64,000 bases of DNA, taken from assembly GCA_013423325.1 (NCBI GenBank), contig BLJB01000050.1, positions 1 through 64,000 of the forward strand, read 5' to 3'. Positions 32,568 to 43,401 of the stretch are shown here, in pieces. The translations under genes were made by a program, and so were the position numbers. The first letter of the stretch is position 1; every line of letters starts with the position of its first letter. The notes below the pieces were generated by a model. That model searched no databases. It was not told the origin of the DNA and saw only the letters and a list, made by a program, of their open reading frames with translations. Source of the DNA: Usnea hakonensis. Lineage: Eukaryota > Ascomycota > Lecanoromycetes > Lecanorales > Parmeliaceae.

Positions 32568-35500
32568 TTACTTCTCCTTCATCTGCTCCGCAAACCATTT
32601 TTGCAAGTGCGATGTCGTTGGTAACGACCACAAAAATGTCGGCGGCATCTTGATTCCTAGGCTTTTTTGCAAGTGCGTTCTCAAGAGGACCGCCATCACC
32701 GAGTCCACACCCAGATCGGACAACGCAGCCCGCGGGTCTACATCGTCTGGCGATGCCATGTGAAGAGTATGAGCCACGCACGTCCGGATGGCCAGGTCAA
32801 GATGCTTCGCCAGCGCTGGACCTGACTTTGGCACCCCCACAGCTCCATGGCTTTTCCCTTCATCTCGGCCACCACCATCTTTAGCACTCTGTCTTGTGGC
32901 AATTTCAGATAGGATGGCGGCTGGGAGCGGCTCATTCTGGTCTAGTACACGAGTACGAAGTACGACTCCGTGGTCCATATCGTATTTGGCAAGGTGCTTC
33001 CAAGCACGGAAAGCCTCTTCCTTCGAAATGTCTGTGATCCCCTTGGCCTCCAATTCCGCGTTGATGATGTCCGTACTCGCCGCCATGCCCATACCTCGCC
33101 AGCTCGTCCACTGGATAGCCACGCAGTTATCACCTTGACCTCGACGGTGCGAGGCTAGAGTATCCAGAAAGGCGTTGCCGCTTGCGTACGATCCTTGCCC
33201 TGGAAACCCGAAGTGCTGTCCACACGACGAGAACAGTATCATGAAATCTAACGTCCCGACTGGGAAAAGGTGGTGCAAATTCATGCTGCCTTTGATTTTC
33301 GGAGCCAGTACCCGGTCGAAAGACTCCATCGTCGAATCTAGGATATGTCGGTCTTCCAAAACGCCCGCCGCATGTACGACTCCCAGCACAGGCGGCAGTG
33401 CTAGCAAATCCAAATGCGCTTGGAGATTCTGATTCGCTCCCTCACTTGCTATATCTACGGAAAGGGTGTATATCGTTGCTCCCATTCCCTCCAAACTCTC
33501 AATCGCTCTACACACCTTTGCCACCTGCCCCTGCGCATGCTTCCACGCGCCCCGCACTGGGAGGGTACGTCGTGATAGCAGCACTAGTCTTCGTGCATTA
33601 TTCTCCACTAAGAACTTCGCCACCTCAAGGCCCAGCGCTCCCAGGCCTCCAGAGATCAGATACGTCCCTTCGAGTCTTGGCAGTAGTTTTCCTTGCCCGT
33701 TCAATGGCAGCATCTTATCCCGTGATAGCCGTCGCAGCACCGGTGCTCGCGCCACCCCATCGTGGATTCGGACTATATCTCCACCTTGCGCGTACTTGAT
33801 CGCTTGGAGTACAAAAGTCCATTCCGAGTCTTCGGTGTCGATCAGTGCGCCCCAGATATCACTTTGTTCCGCTGATATGATGCGTCCCAAACCGTGTAAG
33901 GGGGACTGAGCGAGAGCAGTCGCAGTCTCCCCTTTCATTACGTTAGAGGTCATGACGAAGACTTTTACCGCAAATGAAAGTGAGGCTGCATGTTTCACTA
34001 TTGTCAGTAGCTCCGAGCAGAATCGGCTTCCTGCCTCAATGGCGTCCTGAGGAGAATCAACGGTTTCGGGAAGGTAAAGCAATATCGCTGTTTTGTTTTC
34101 CTCGCTTGAGAAAGAGTCGGAGTCTTTGCACAAGTTGTTTACAGACGTGTATGTGGTGAACGACGTTGCCCTCATCTTCAGCACTTTCCTGCTCTGCTCC
34201 ACGGCATACTGGTCCCGCGATATAACCATCACGTGTCCGAGCGCCAGCGGTTTTTCTGTCAATGATAACGGTGGCCAGGAGATTTGATGCACGAGACTCT
34301 CCACGCTGCCGTGCGCTCCGACTGTGGCTTCAATTTCCGCGAAGCGGATATTAAGAATACTGATCAGAATTTGACCTCTGAAGTCTAAAACGTTGACGTC
34401 AATCGCTGTTTCTTCTTTGTCATTTGTCAGGAGGACGTGAACATAGCCTATCTTTGGCGGAAGAGCGGAAGAGTGAAAGGAGACTTTCCCTATTTGGGCG
34501 GGCATGCGCAGACGAGGGCGGTTGAATAGTATAGATGAACCAATTGAAGTGGCTGCGTCGAGGATTGGTGCCCAGGAAGATGCGTCCCATGGTAAGGGGC
34601 TCTCTACTGTGGTGTCGGGGCTGATGTCGACGCGAGCTATCATCTCTCTTTCGGTGCCAAAGTGTTCAGTGACAGCCCACTGGATGGTCTGAAGTTAGTG
34701 TTGCGTAGGAAAAGATTGGCTGTATCGCATGGGGCCAGATCAAGTTCGTGACACAAGACAGAGCAGGAGGAAAAAGGAGGATAGATGCAAGACAACCAGT
34801 ACTCACTGGGAACGCCATAGCTGATACCCCAACCTCAGCGAGACGGTCAATCGAGAATGTGTTCTTCAGCTGCACCTTGATCCGGGCCTTGATAGCCGGA
34901 ATATCCACCTTCAAACTACCATCTTCTGACAAAATCTCCTCATTACCATAACGCCCAGTCGTATGCGTCACCCACGATTGACTCTCAACCGCCTCATTAC
35001 CTTCTTCCTCCGCATCTAAGGCTACGCGCGACGTTACTTTCACGCGCCTATGCGTCTTTATCACTTGCACATCCCTCAGCGCACTCAGCGCCACCGGCGT
35101 CTGCAGCACTATATCGTGCAAATCTCGCTTACCTGCTCCATGATAGAACGTATTGATCAGCACCGCTGCGGGAACGATTTCTGTCCCGTGGATCGGATGA
35201 CGTCCCGGAAACGGACGCGTGCTCTCGCTCAATCTTGTGGTGTAAATAGTCATATCCTCACCGTGAACAGAGATGCGTTGACCTAGTAGAGTGTGTTCAG
35301 CGTCGTGCATGCGGCCCGTATTCGAGGGTCCGCTTGCGACGTGCTTTACGTGTCGTTGATGGGTCCAGCTTGTTATGGGAACGTTGCGCGCCCAGTCGCC
35401 GCACATGGGCTCTTGGTTCTTCCAGGATACTGGAACCCCAACGCAGTGAAGGGAAGCGACGCTAAGGAGTATACTAAGCTCTGCAGGTTCTCCCCTCTTC

Positions 35501-38010
35501 ATTGTGGGGAAGACGGCGCAATCTTCAAGCCCGGCACTGAGAAGCGTTTCTTCAATTGAGTGGGATATTATCGGATGCGTGGATACTTCTAGGAAAATTT
35601 TGAAGCCTTCTGCTACCGCTGCTGTAATTGCCTGCGTGAGTAGGACGGGTTTGATCATGTTGTTTGTCCAATACTTGGTATCGCGAGGGTCTTGGCTGCA
35701 GGGGTTAGAGAGGGAGGTCGAGTAGAGCTTCAATGAAGGACACTTTGGATCCAGATCGTTTGCAAGGCTTTTGGATAACGGCTCCACAAGTTCATTGAGA
35801 CTGGGGCTGTGAAACGCAATATCCGTCTTCACTCTAGTGACCTTCGTGCTGCGATTCTTCCAATCCTCTGTAAACTCGCCAACAACGTTGCTCAAGCCGG
35901 AGACGACACATGATGATGGAGATGAGTCAATTGCGGCGACGATGTCATTACCCTCGCCGAGCTCTGATTGTATCTCGGCGAAAGGTCGGCTGACTAGCAC
36001 CATTGCTCCGCGCCCCATGACTTTGCAGTATAGAGCAGAGCGTTTGCAAACGATGAGAGCGCCTTCTCTGACTGTCAAAGCATCTGCGACGACCGCAGCG
36101 GTAACCTCGCCCAATGAATGACCGATGACTGCTTCTGGAGTAATTCCTTTCGACTTCAGTACTGCTACGAGCCCAATCTGCATCGCATATGTCAGGATTT
36201 GAACCTTGTCTGAGCTCTCGATGTCGCCTTCTTTTAGCGCCTGCAGGACCGAAAATCCCGCCTCAATCTGCACGACTATCTCTATTGACGAGATTGCCTC
36301 GCAGAAGACGGGATTGGAGAGTAAATCGTGGCCCATTTCCTTCCATTGCGCTCCGTGGCCCGAAAATACCCAGATAGAGCCTGGAATGCCGCCACCGGAG
36401 AGAACTTTGCTGGAAGTGGTCTTGGAGCTGTTGGTGTCTGAGGCGAAGTTTTCGAGTGCTTCAGCAGCTTTTACGTGAGAGCTTGCAACGATTGCTGCCC
36501 GATAGTGATGGTGGCCTCGACGTGTCGCCAAGGTAGTTGCAATTGACGATAGACTGTATTGTGTACCGTTTCCGAGAATCCATGTCGCAAGCGCCTCCGC
36601 TTGGGAAGCTAAGCGTTTTTCTTGCGGCGCTGAGATGCATAAAATGGTCATTTCATCCTGGGGTTTTAGGTCGACCTTAACATGTCTGTGATCTGATGAT
36701 TCATCACGATTATCCTTGAATTCCTCGACAACAGCATGCGAGACTGTCCCACCATATCCATAGCTGCAGATCCCTGCACGACGAATGCTCTCTGTGTCCT
36801 TCCATTGTGTGGGCTCTTGTACCACTTGCACACCTGCTTCTCGCCAGTTCACTTGTGAATTAAGCTTCCGAAGATGTGCCTGTGGCGGAACGACACCCTT
36901 GTTCACAACCATAATTGCTTTCATAAAGCCCATTACTCCTGCCCCTGCTTCGAGATGACCGATATTTGGTTTGATACTCCCAATCAGACACGGACTGTCT
37001 GCTTGCCTATTTTTTCCATAGACATTCGATATTGCTGTCACCTCAACCGGGTCACCGAGGGGGGTAGAGGTAGCATGAGCTTCGACATAGCCAACAGTTA
37101 ATGGTTGGATACCTGCAGCGTCTAGCGCCTTCCTAGCAACGCGCTCTTGCGCCTTCCCGTTCGGAGCCATAATACCATTGGTGCGACCATCCTGACCGAC
37201 CGCGCTTCCCTTCAGTACTGCAATGATATTGTCTTGATTCTCCAACGCATCCTGTATGCGCTTAAGGATCACAATCCCAGCTCCCTCGCCTCGCCCATAT
37301 CCTTTCGACTCGTCATCGAAGGACCGACAGAGACCATCTGGCGATATTGCCCCGGCTTTTTCAAGCATCTTCGTTGGCCCAGGCCCATATAACACATTGA
37401 CCCCTCCTACAATCGCCAAGTCCGTCTCGCCAGCCAGCAAGCTCTGTCGTCCATGATGAATAGCAACAAGAGATGACGCGCAAGCTGCGTCCATTGCGGT
37501 GCTCGGTCCCATCAGATCCAAATGATAAGATATCCGGTTCGGGATACCACAATAAGCTGTATTGATCCCCGTCCACGCTTCGATGCCGGGTAGATCTTCC
37601 AAGAGCAGCGCCTTATAATCATCGGAGTCCACTCCCATGTACACCGCGGTGTTGCTCCCTGCCAGGCTCTGTGGCGGAATTCCAGCGTTCTCGAGTGCCT
37701 CCCAGCATACCTCGAGCGAGATACGCTGCTGAGGGTCCATCGTTTCGGCCTCTTTTGGCGAGATCCCAAAGAACATGTTGTCGAAATCTGCGATCTTGGG
37801 TACGAAGTAGCCACGGGAGGGGGTTTTGTCAAGCTCTTTGACGCTGCGCACGTCACGCTGTCGGTAAGGCTCCCAGCGGAGGGGGTCCATCTCGCCGCAG
37901 CCATCTTTGCGTGCCATTAGGAAGGTCCAGAGCTGTTCGGGCGATGAATTGTTCCCGGCAACGCGACACCCGATCCCAATGACCGCGATGTCTGAATGAA
38001 GGTGCGACAT
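32568..38010 (-). CDS. Partially reducing polyketide synthase, 6-methylsalicylic acid synthase type
   Basis: This 1771-aa iterative type I PKS has two exons, 38010-34807 and 34679-32568, separated by a 127-nt GT-AG intron in phase 0. The acyltransferase-to-TH layout and length match 6-methylsalicylic acid synthases (about 1770-1810 aa). Domains in order: KS (about residues 6-435; DAACASS cysteine near 177, EAHATSTPLGDP, SIKPNIGHLE); AT (about 540-850; GHSLGE); thiohydrolase/DH-like domain (about 920-1080; HPIHGTEIVPAA); KR (about 1365-1560; GGLGALGLEVA, FSSCGQHFGFPGQGSYASGN); ACP (LGVDSVM serine near residue 1733). All catalytic residues I can check are present. No ER, methyltransferase or release domain is seen. 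Related enzymes make 6-methylsalicylate, mellein or orsellinate-like acids; the exact product cannot be decided from sequence. It may share a cluster with the A-T-TE synthetase and acyltransferase upstream. Confidence 0.95.
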
Positions 38011-39757
38011 GATCGTGTAAGTTAGGTCAGCTGCTGTTGGATGTTCTAATAGATCTGGTGGCCGGTAAGGTAGGCGGAGCTTACACCGTTATTGGTACCA
38101 CTACCGAATGCTGTTGTCATTATTGGTACTGCTAGGATATCACCCGGCAGAGAAAGACAGGGACCTGCCTGTTTCAGTCTCTTGCATTGCAGCTGCATAC
38201 GCTAGCTAGTCCTTGGCCAAAACTCTTTCTGGGGCCCCTCTTCTTTTCAAGGCGGGATCCAGGATTTAGAGTCCTGATAGAGGGTCAGTATGGCAGATGA
38301 AGTGGTCGCGCCGCCAATAGAGAAGGAAGAACAAGGCTTAAACAGCGACGCAAGAGCGGTCGAGGTAAGCAACGGAGGGCAGCTGTGAGAGCCTTTATAC
38401 TCGTAAACATACTCATACTTCCGGTGCCGGACAAATTATTGTCCATTTTCGGCGGCTCCGATAGGGGTGACAGCAAGATCTTCTGGGCCAACGAAAGACA
38501 CTTTGTGAAACAAGGGGTAGTATAGCTTTCTCTACTGGTGAGGGAGGGAACAAAAGAAATATATTGGAACAGTATTCATGTGAATATACGTCTTGGCGGA
38601 GATAGAAGAAGGAGTTTGTAGAAAGATGGATCAATTATGTGTGTTCTGAAAAAGCGAAGCAAAAGGACCGAGGAATTGTGTTAAAGATGCATACTCTAGG
38701 TATCTAGCTCTTTTCCGAAAGAGCCGATAGGAAAGGGACGAAGAACTCTATGAAAAAGTGGGTTACATAGATTTACCTCAGGTAAGATATGGAAATAATT
38801 AAGGGAATAACCGCGAAAAGATAGGTGCAATAATTATTCTTATATATGTCATTTTTAAGAGACTACGAAATCACCAACCTCTACATTGACTCATGGATCA
38901 TCGTCAGCAAAACTGACACATCTGCAATATTGCTATTGACAGACTGAAACTTGAACACAGACTTCACTGTGATCGCAACATAAAAAATGGCAGACTCAAA
39001 GCACAATAACATTCCAATTAGCCTCCTCCCATCACAACACAAACCGTGATCTTCATGAACAAAGCCTACATATACTCGGGCTATTCCACCCAAACATCGC
39101 CATCAGAGCAGCGCTCTATGGGGTAATGACATCTACTTCCATCGAAAAATACTGCGTGCATCCTTAGCGTAGTTGGATAGACTCCAGGAGACACCACCAA
39201 CAACAACAACCACACCGCCACCGCTCCTAAACCCCAACCATAACAGCCCAATAGCTGACCCCATGTCAAAAAACACAATTCTTCAGCACAGGTTCAGTGA
39301 TTTCATACATCGCCCATCTCACGATTTCGTCTTTCGGTGATATCACGCACGAACTAGCAACACGATTCAAAATACCTACTATGAATATCATAGTTTGATG
39401 AATGGGAGGAATAGTGTTTAGATATATGGGCATGGTGAGAGGTGGTGGACCGTGAAGGGTGGAGATATACTTCCTGCTTCTTGCGGTGCGGTTACGATTC
39501 AGTCTATTATTCTTGTAGCGAATACGTACCTAAATATAGGTATAGGAAGTTCTCTCAGCGGGGTCTGAATGTGCCTCTTCGGGCTACTGTCTTATGATAA
39601 TCTAATCCGTGTTGTTCATGTCTAGATGGATCCTCTTAGAGGTTCTTGGTCTAGTACGGGGAAAGGATATATTTACAGTTTGTGAGATATATAGCATATC
39701 TCTCATCACCAGTATTCTCAAGGCTCAAGACCATCCAATCCTCCAGCCCTCAACATC
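38011..39757. other. PKS promoter and intergenic region
   Basis: This region holds the promoter of the minus-strand PKS and the 3' flank of the glycoside hydrolase. Short minus-strand frames at 38285-38634 and 38881-39278 carry no domain. From about 38700 to 38850 the DNA is AT-rich. I see no RNA gene or mobile element. Confidence 0.5.
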
Positions 39758-40978
39758 CTAATTCGTACACGCCGTCCCCGCCGCAACAGCCCCCTTCAAA
39801 ACATCCAAATAGCACTCCCCACTCCTCGTCAACCCCCCCGTCGCCGTATCAATCGCCGGCCACGCGGTCCCCAGTCCCGCCCCATTACTATACCCAAACG
39901 CTACCACCGAGGCATTACCCTGCAAGAAATCCACCACCTCCGGGATGAACATGTTAATAGTATCCTGATCGCACATGGTCCAGTCGTGATCATTCACGCA
40001 CGCGAACTCGCTCACCCAGACCGGTTTCTTGTACTTGCTCCAGTAATAGCCTACGTCCGCTTTGACGCCGTCGGAAGAGTTTTTATTCGTATGGATGACT
40101 GTGAAATCCCACGGCGGCTCCGACACGCCGAGCGCCGCCATGAAGGGTTCGAGCCATTTCTCGTCCAGCTGGGTGGCCATGGAGGGGGAGCCGATGAGGG
40201 TGCCGGTCATTTTGCCGAGGGTGGCGCGCCAGGCCGTGGCGGCGGTGGGGGGGTTCATGTTGCTGGAGTAGGGGGCTTGCCAGTCGGGTTCGTAGAATCC
40301 CATCATGTATTGTGGGCTGGGGGAGGTGGGGAGGGCTTCAAAGGCGGTGTAGCGGTCTTTGTCGCCTTGGGCGGCGTCGCCGATGGGGGCGGTGGGGTCG
40401 GTTTCGTTGAGGTCGCCGTTGCCCCAGAGCTGGTGGGTGTTTAGTGCTTGAGGGGTGGGTATGGTGGGATTTTGGAAGGTGGTGGATGGGTGGGGGGCCT
40501 AGGGGCTAGGGGCAGAATTTTGAGAACTTACCATGCCGATACCTTTTATGGTATACATGTCGCTTGTGTAATCGGTGGTGTTGGGCCAGTAGTCTGAGTA
40601 CCAGGAAACATAGGGAGCGTATTGGTCAAGTGCCGCTTTGTTATTGATTTGTATGTCTGGGAATCCTCCAAGGCCGGCTTTGTTTCCTTTTGGTGTGAGA
40701 CTAGAGGTAGAAGTTGAATCACTGACGGTACTACTTGGAGCGGTTCCAGAGGTGTCGCTGCGAGCAGTGCTCGCAGCGACAGAGGAGGGATTGGGAGAGC
40801 TATCGAGCTCTGCTACTGCGACGGACGGGGTCGAGGTTGGAGCTGTCGAGGCAGTGGAGCTAAAGGAGACAGCTCCACGGGAAGCATGATGATTCCATTG
40901 GTGATAATGGGCGTGCTGGGCTTTTGACAAAGCAACATTTGTACATAGAATAGAAGCGAAAATTGACATGTAACGCAT
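39758..40978 (-). CDS. Secreted GH128-like glycoside hydrolase (Asl1-type catalytic core)
   Basis: The model has two exons, 40978-40532 and 40429-39758 (intron 40430-40531, 102 nt, phase 0), giving 372 aa. An N-terminal hydrophobic signal peptide (YMSIFASILCTNVALSKAQ) is followed by a Ser/Thr-rich linker, about residues 35-100, likely O-glycosylated. The catalytic part fits the glycosyl-hydrolase catalytic-core family PF11790 (GH128, beta-1,3-glucanases; yeast Asl1). It shows YVSWYSDYWP, GFYEPDWQ with the presumed acid/base glutamate, and VWVSEFACV with the presumed nucleophile glutamate. The likely site of action is the cell wall, cutting beta-1,3-glucan. The N-terminal Ser/Thr region is common in wall-located members. 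It lies head-to-head with the arrestin-like gene about 1 kb away. Confidence 0.88.
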
Positions 40979-41997
40979 CTTAATATTTGATACTCTTGAA
41001 AGCGGTAGTGAAGACTGTCTTTTGATTTAACGAAAGTGAAGGGTATCCAGACCCCGTGCTGACAAGACAAAAAGAGTGTGATTGATCGACAGAGAAAACG
41101 GCTGAGAGACGAGCGGAGAGCAAGAGGAGAAGTGAGAGTCTTTTAAGAAGGTGGAGGAGGTCTACGTTAATGGTGCACTCTACCTGCTACAGGGCAAATT
41201 TCGGTCTTTCATGATTGAACCAACACAGTAAAATAGATTTGGTGGTGGTCGGGACGGGTTTATGTTATACCGAGAGTAAGATAAAGTAGGGAAGGTAGGT
41301 ACTTTATGCTGGTTGGTGGGTTGGCCAAACGTTTCATCTTTGCAGGGTCCTGGTTTCAACCCTCGGACGCTAAGGTACTTTAGGATAAGTCATGATCCCG
41401 ACCGATTGGTCAAGGCACACGACGTAAGGTAGTCATATGTAAAGTAAGTAGCCAATGATGAATTCGAAAAGTTATCATAAGTACATGTTATAAAGGAGTC
41501 CGAATATTGAGCGTTCATCGAATTAAAAATAGAATCAAATACTGAATCAAATGAGGTTTTAGTTCGGTACTTACCTTAGAGAAAAGCCGCCAGCACGCTA
41601 GCTCATTCCGGTAAGGCGGGCAAAATGGTCTCCGGAATATCTCCCGCCCCGCGCTCCATCACCACCACACTCCAAATAGTGTGGTCATTATTGACCAAGG
41701 TATTGAGGCTCGCAGGAATGCCGACTTTGCTATACATGCTCCCTCCTTTCCACGCTTCACTCGATTGAGGCTTCGCCATGTAGGATTGTAGGATCCACTA
41801 GGTCAAACTCTGATTTGTCGACCCAAGCACAGCCCCATAAGGCTCAGCGGCTAATAAGCTGACTAGGTTCCAAAGAAAGCCACGCATCCTTTCAGTCATC
41901 TACGTTCTCAGTTACATAAATGAACGACAACTCTCTCACTGACTCGTGTTCTTCTTGTCATACCTCACACTGAGCATCACTATCCTTTCTTTCCCTC
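40979..41997. promoter_or_regulatory. Divergent promoter region
   Basis: A shared upstream region of about 1 kb lies between the minus-strand GH128-like gene and the plus-strand arrestin-like gene. It contains no frame of note. A CT-rich stretch lies close to the arrestin ATG (about 41935-41997). I cannot name individual sites. Confidence 0.45.
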
Positions 41998-43401
41998 ATG
42001 TCTGACCTTCTCCAAATCCATGTGCCCAGGACCTCTTACAAGGCTAGAGACGTCGTTTCAGGCTCTATTTATCTATTACACACAGAAGGTCTAGGTCAAA
42101 TCGTAGACATCGAATCTATATCAATTACTTTCAGTGGCCGATTATCACCTACCAAATACTGGCCTCGTATTCCCAAATCCCTCCAATTGTTCGCCTACAA
42201 GAAGATTCTCTTGGCCGGACCTTCATCTTTGCACATCCCTTCAATTGGCTGCGAAGATCAGTATAGCTGGCCATTTACTTTTACCTTCCCCGTCAATTGT
42301 AACGGGGTTCAGGATGATGCCTCTTCCGCACCTTTTAGCTCCTTCAACACTGATCATGACCAACCACTTCCTCCCTCACTTTCGACTACCTCAGATGAGG
42401 CCGACTCACGCGGCTCCGCGTCAGTCATTTACGAGCTTCAAGCAACCCTATTGTCACCATCTAGAAACTGTATCAAAAGATTAGAACTCGACCTTTACGT
42501 TCCCAGAAACACGGAACAGCCAGGTCTAGAATGCGTTAACAAGACCCAGCGCATCATATGTCAGACACTGGATCTGCTTCCTAGAGAACAGCGTGAATCA
42601 GCAAAGCGTCCACTCGGACTACGGGAAAAGCTGGGTCTGAAATCAGTACCCACCGATCATCTTCCTAAGGCAGAATTCGATGCAAAGCTTCAGACTCCAT
42701 CCTCCGCCATTATTGGCCAACCGCTGCCGATATTTCTTTATATCGATTATGATCTCGACAAATCCACAATCGAAGCTCCACCGGCTGTGTATATCAAAAG
42801 GGTAGCTGTGTGGTTTCGAGTGGTCACTTCAATGCTTGTTCCGAAGCCAGGCTCACTTCCCATAACGCAAGAGCAAGCGGGCTGGACGAAAGGAGTCCAA
42901 ATTGCCACGCAGAATTTTGACAAAGATCTCCCATTGGTGAATGGTTGCTTGGACATGCGAAAGGTCGTAGACTTGACTTTGAAAGATGATCTGGTTCCGA
43001 CCATGAAAACCTTCAACATAGCACGCTCCTATGGTATCAAAGTGACCATGACCCTCGAGTGTGCTGGGAAGTCGTTTTTCATCTACGGCAACTACAACCC
43101 CTGCACGCTACTTGCTAAGCAATTTGATCCTAACGTCCCCCAATATGTGCAGCCAAGCGCGCCTACAGTCACGATAGATGAGACTGATGATCCGCCACCC
43201 CGTTATGAAGCGGTTGAACAGCGATCTACTCCTTCGTCTAGTCACGCCAGTCAACGCACAAGAAGGCCACGGAGGAGACACCACGGTGCTGCATTTGCAG
43301 GAGGAGTTGCATTTATGGGCGCAAGTGCATTTATGGGCGCAAGTGCATTTGCGGGGGGAGGTGGAGGTGGAGGCGGAGGTGGAGGCGGTGGCGGGTGCTG
43401 A
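41998..43401 (+). CDS. Arrestin-like trafficking adaptor with PPxY motif and glycine-rich tail
   Basis: This intron-free frame of 467 aa has an N-terminal part (about residues 1-190) and a middle part (about 215-385) that read as the two beta-sandwich arrestin domains. Examples are VVSGSIYLLHTEGL at the start and the second sandwich with LPIFLYIDYDLDKS and GIKVTMTLECAGKSF. After it comes DDPPPRYEAVEQ, which contains PPRY, a PPxY motif that in fungal alpha-arrestins recruits the WW domains of Rsp5/NEDD4 ubiquitin ligases to mark membrane transporters for uptake. The last 35 residues repeat A-F-x-G and end in a run of about 14 glycines and a cysteine, coded by an 18-bp tandem repeat. The basic stretch RTRRPRRRHH precedes the tail. 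The start codon follows a CT-rich leader. Confidence 0.82.
   Translation: MSDLLQIHVPRTSYKARDVVSGSIYLLHTEGLGQIVDIESISITFSGRLSPTKYWPRIPKSLQLFAYKKILLAGPSSLHIPSIGCEDQYSWPFTFTFPVNCNGVQDDASSAPFSSFNTDHDQPLPPSLSTTSDEADSRGSASVIYELQATLLSPSRNCIKRLELDLYVPRNTEQPGLECVNKTQRIICQTLDLLPREQRESAKRPLGLREKLGLKSVPTDHLPKAEFDAKLQTPSSAIIGQPLPIFLYIDYDLDKSTIEAPPAVYIKRVAVWFRVVTSMLVPKPGSLPITQEQAGWTKGVQIATQNFDKDLPLVNGCLDMRKVVDLTLKDDLVPTMKTFNIARSYGIKVTMTLECAGKSFFIYGNYNPCTLLAKQFDPNVPQYVQPSAPTVTIDETDDPPPRYEAVEQRSTPSSSHASQRTRRPRRRHHGAAFAGGVAFMGASAFMGASAFAGGGGGGGGGGGGGGC
43291..43344 (+). repeat. 18-bp tandem repeat coding a hexapeptide in the arrestin tail
   Basis: Two perfect copies of gcatttatgggcgcaagt lie at 43309-43326 and 43327-43344, with diverged copies before and after. 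Each encodes A-F-(M/A)-G-(A/G)-(S/G/V). The unit is a multiple of three, so copy-number change keeps the frame. Confidence 0.85.

Noticed and set aside
38285..39278. Minus-strand frames between the PKS and the glycoside hydrolase
   Set aside because: Short, no domain, no splice chain; likely promoter DNA of the PKS.
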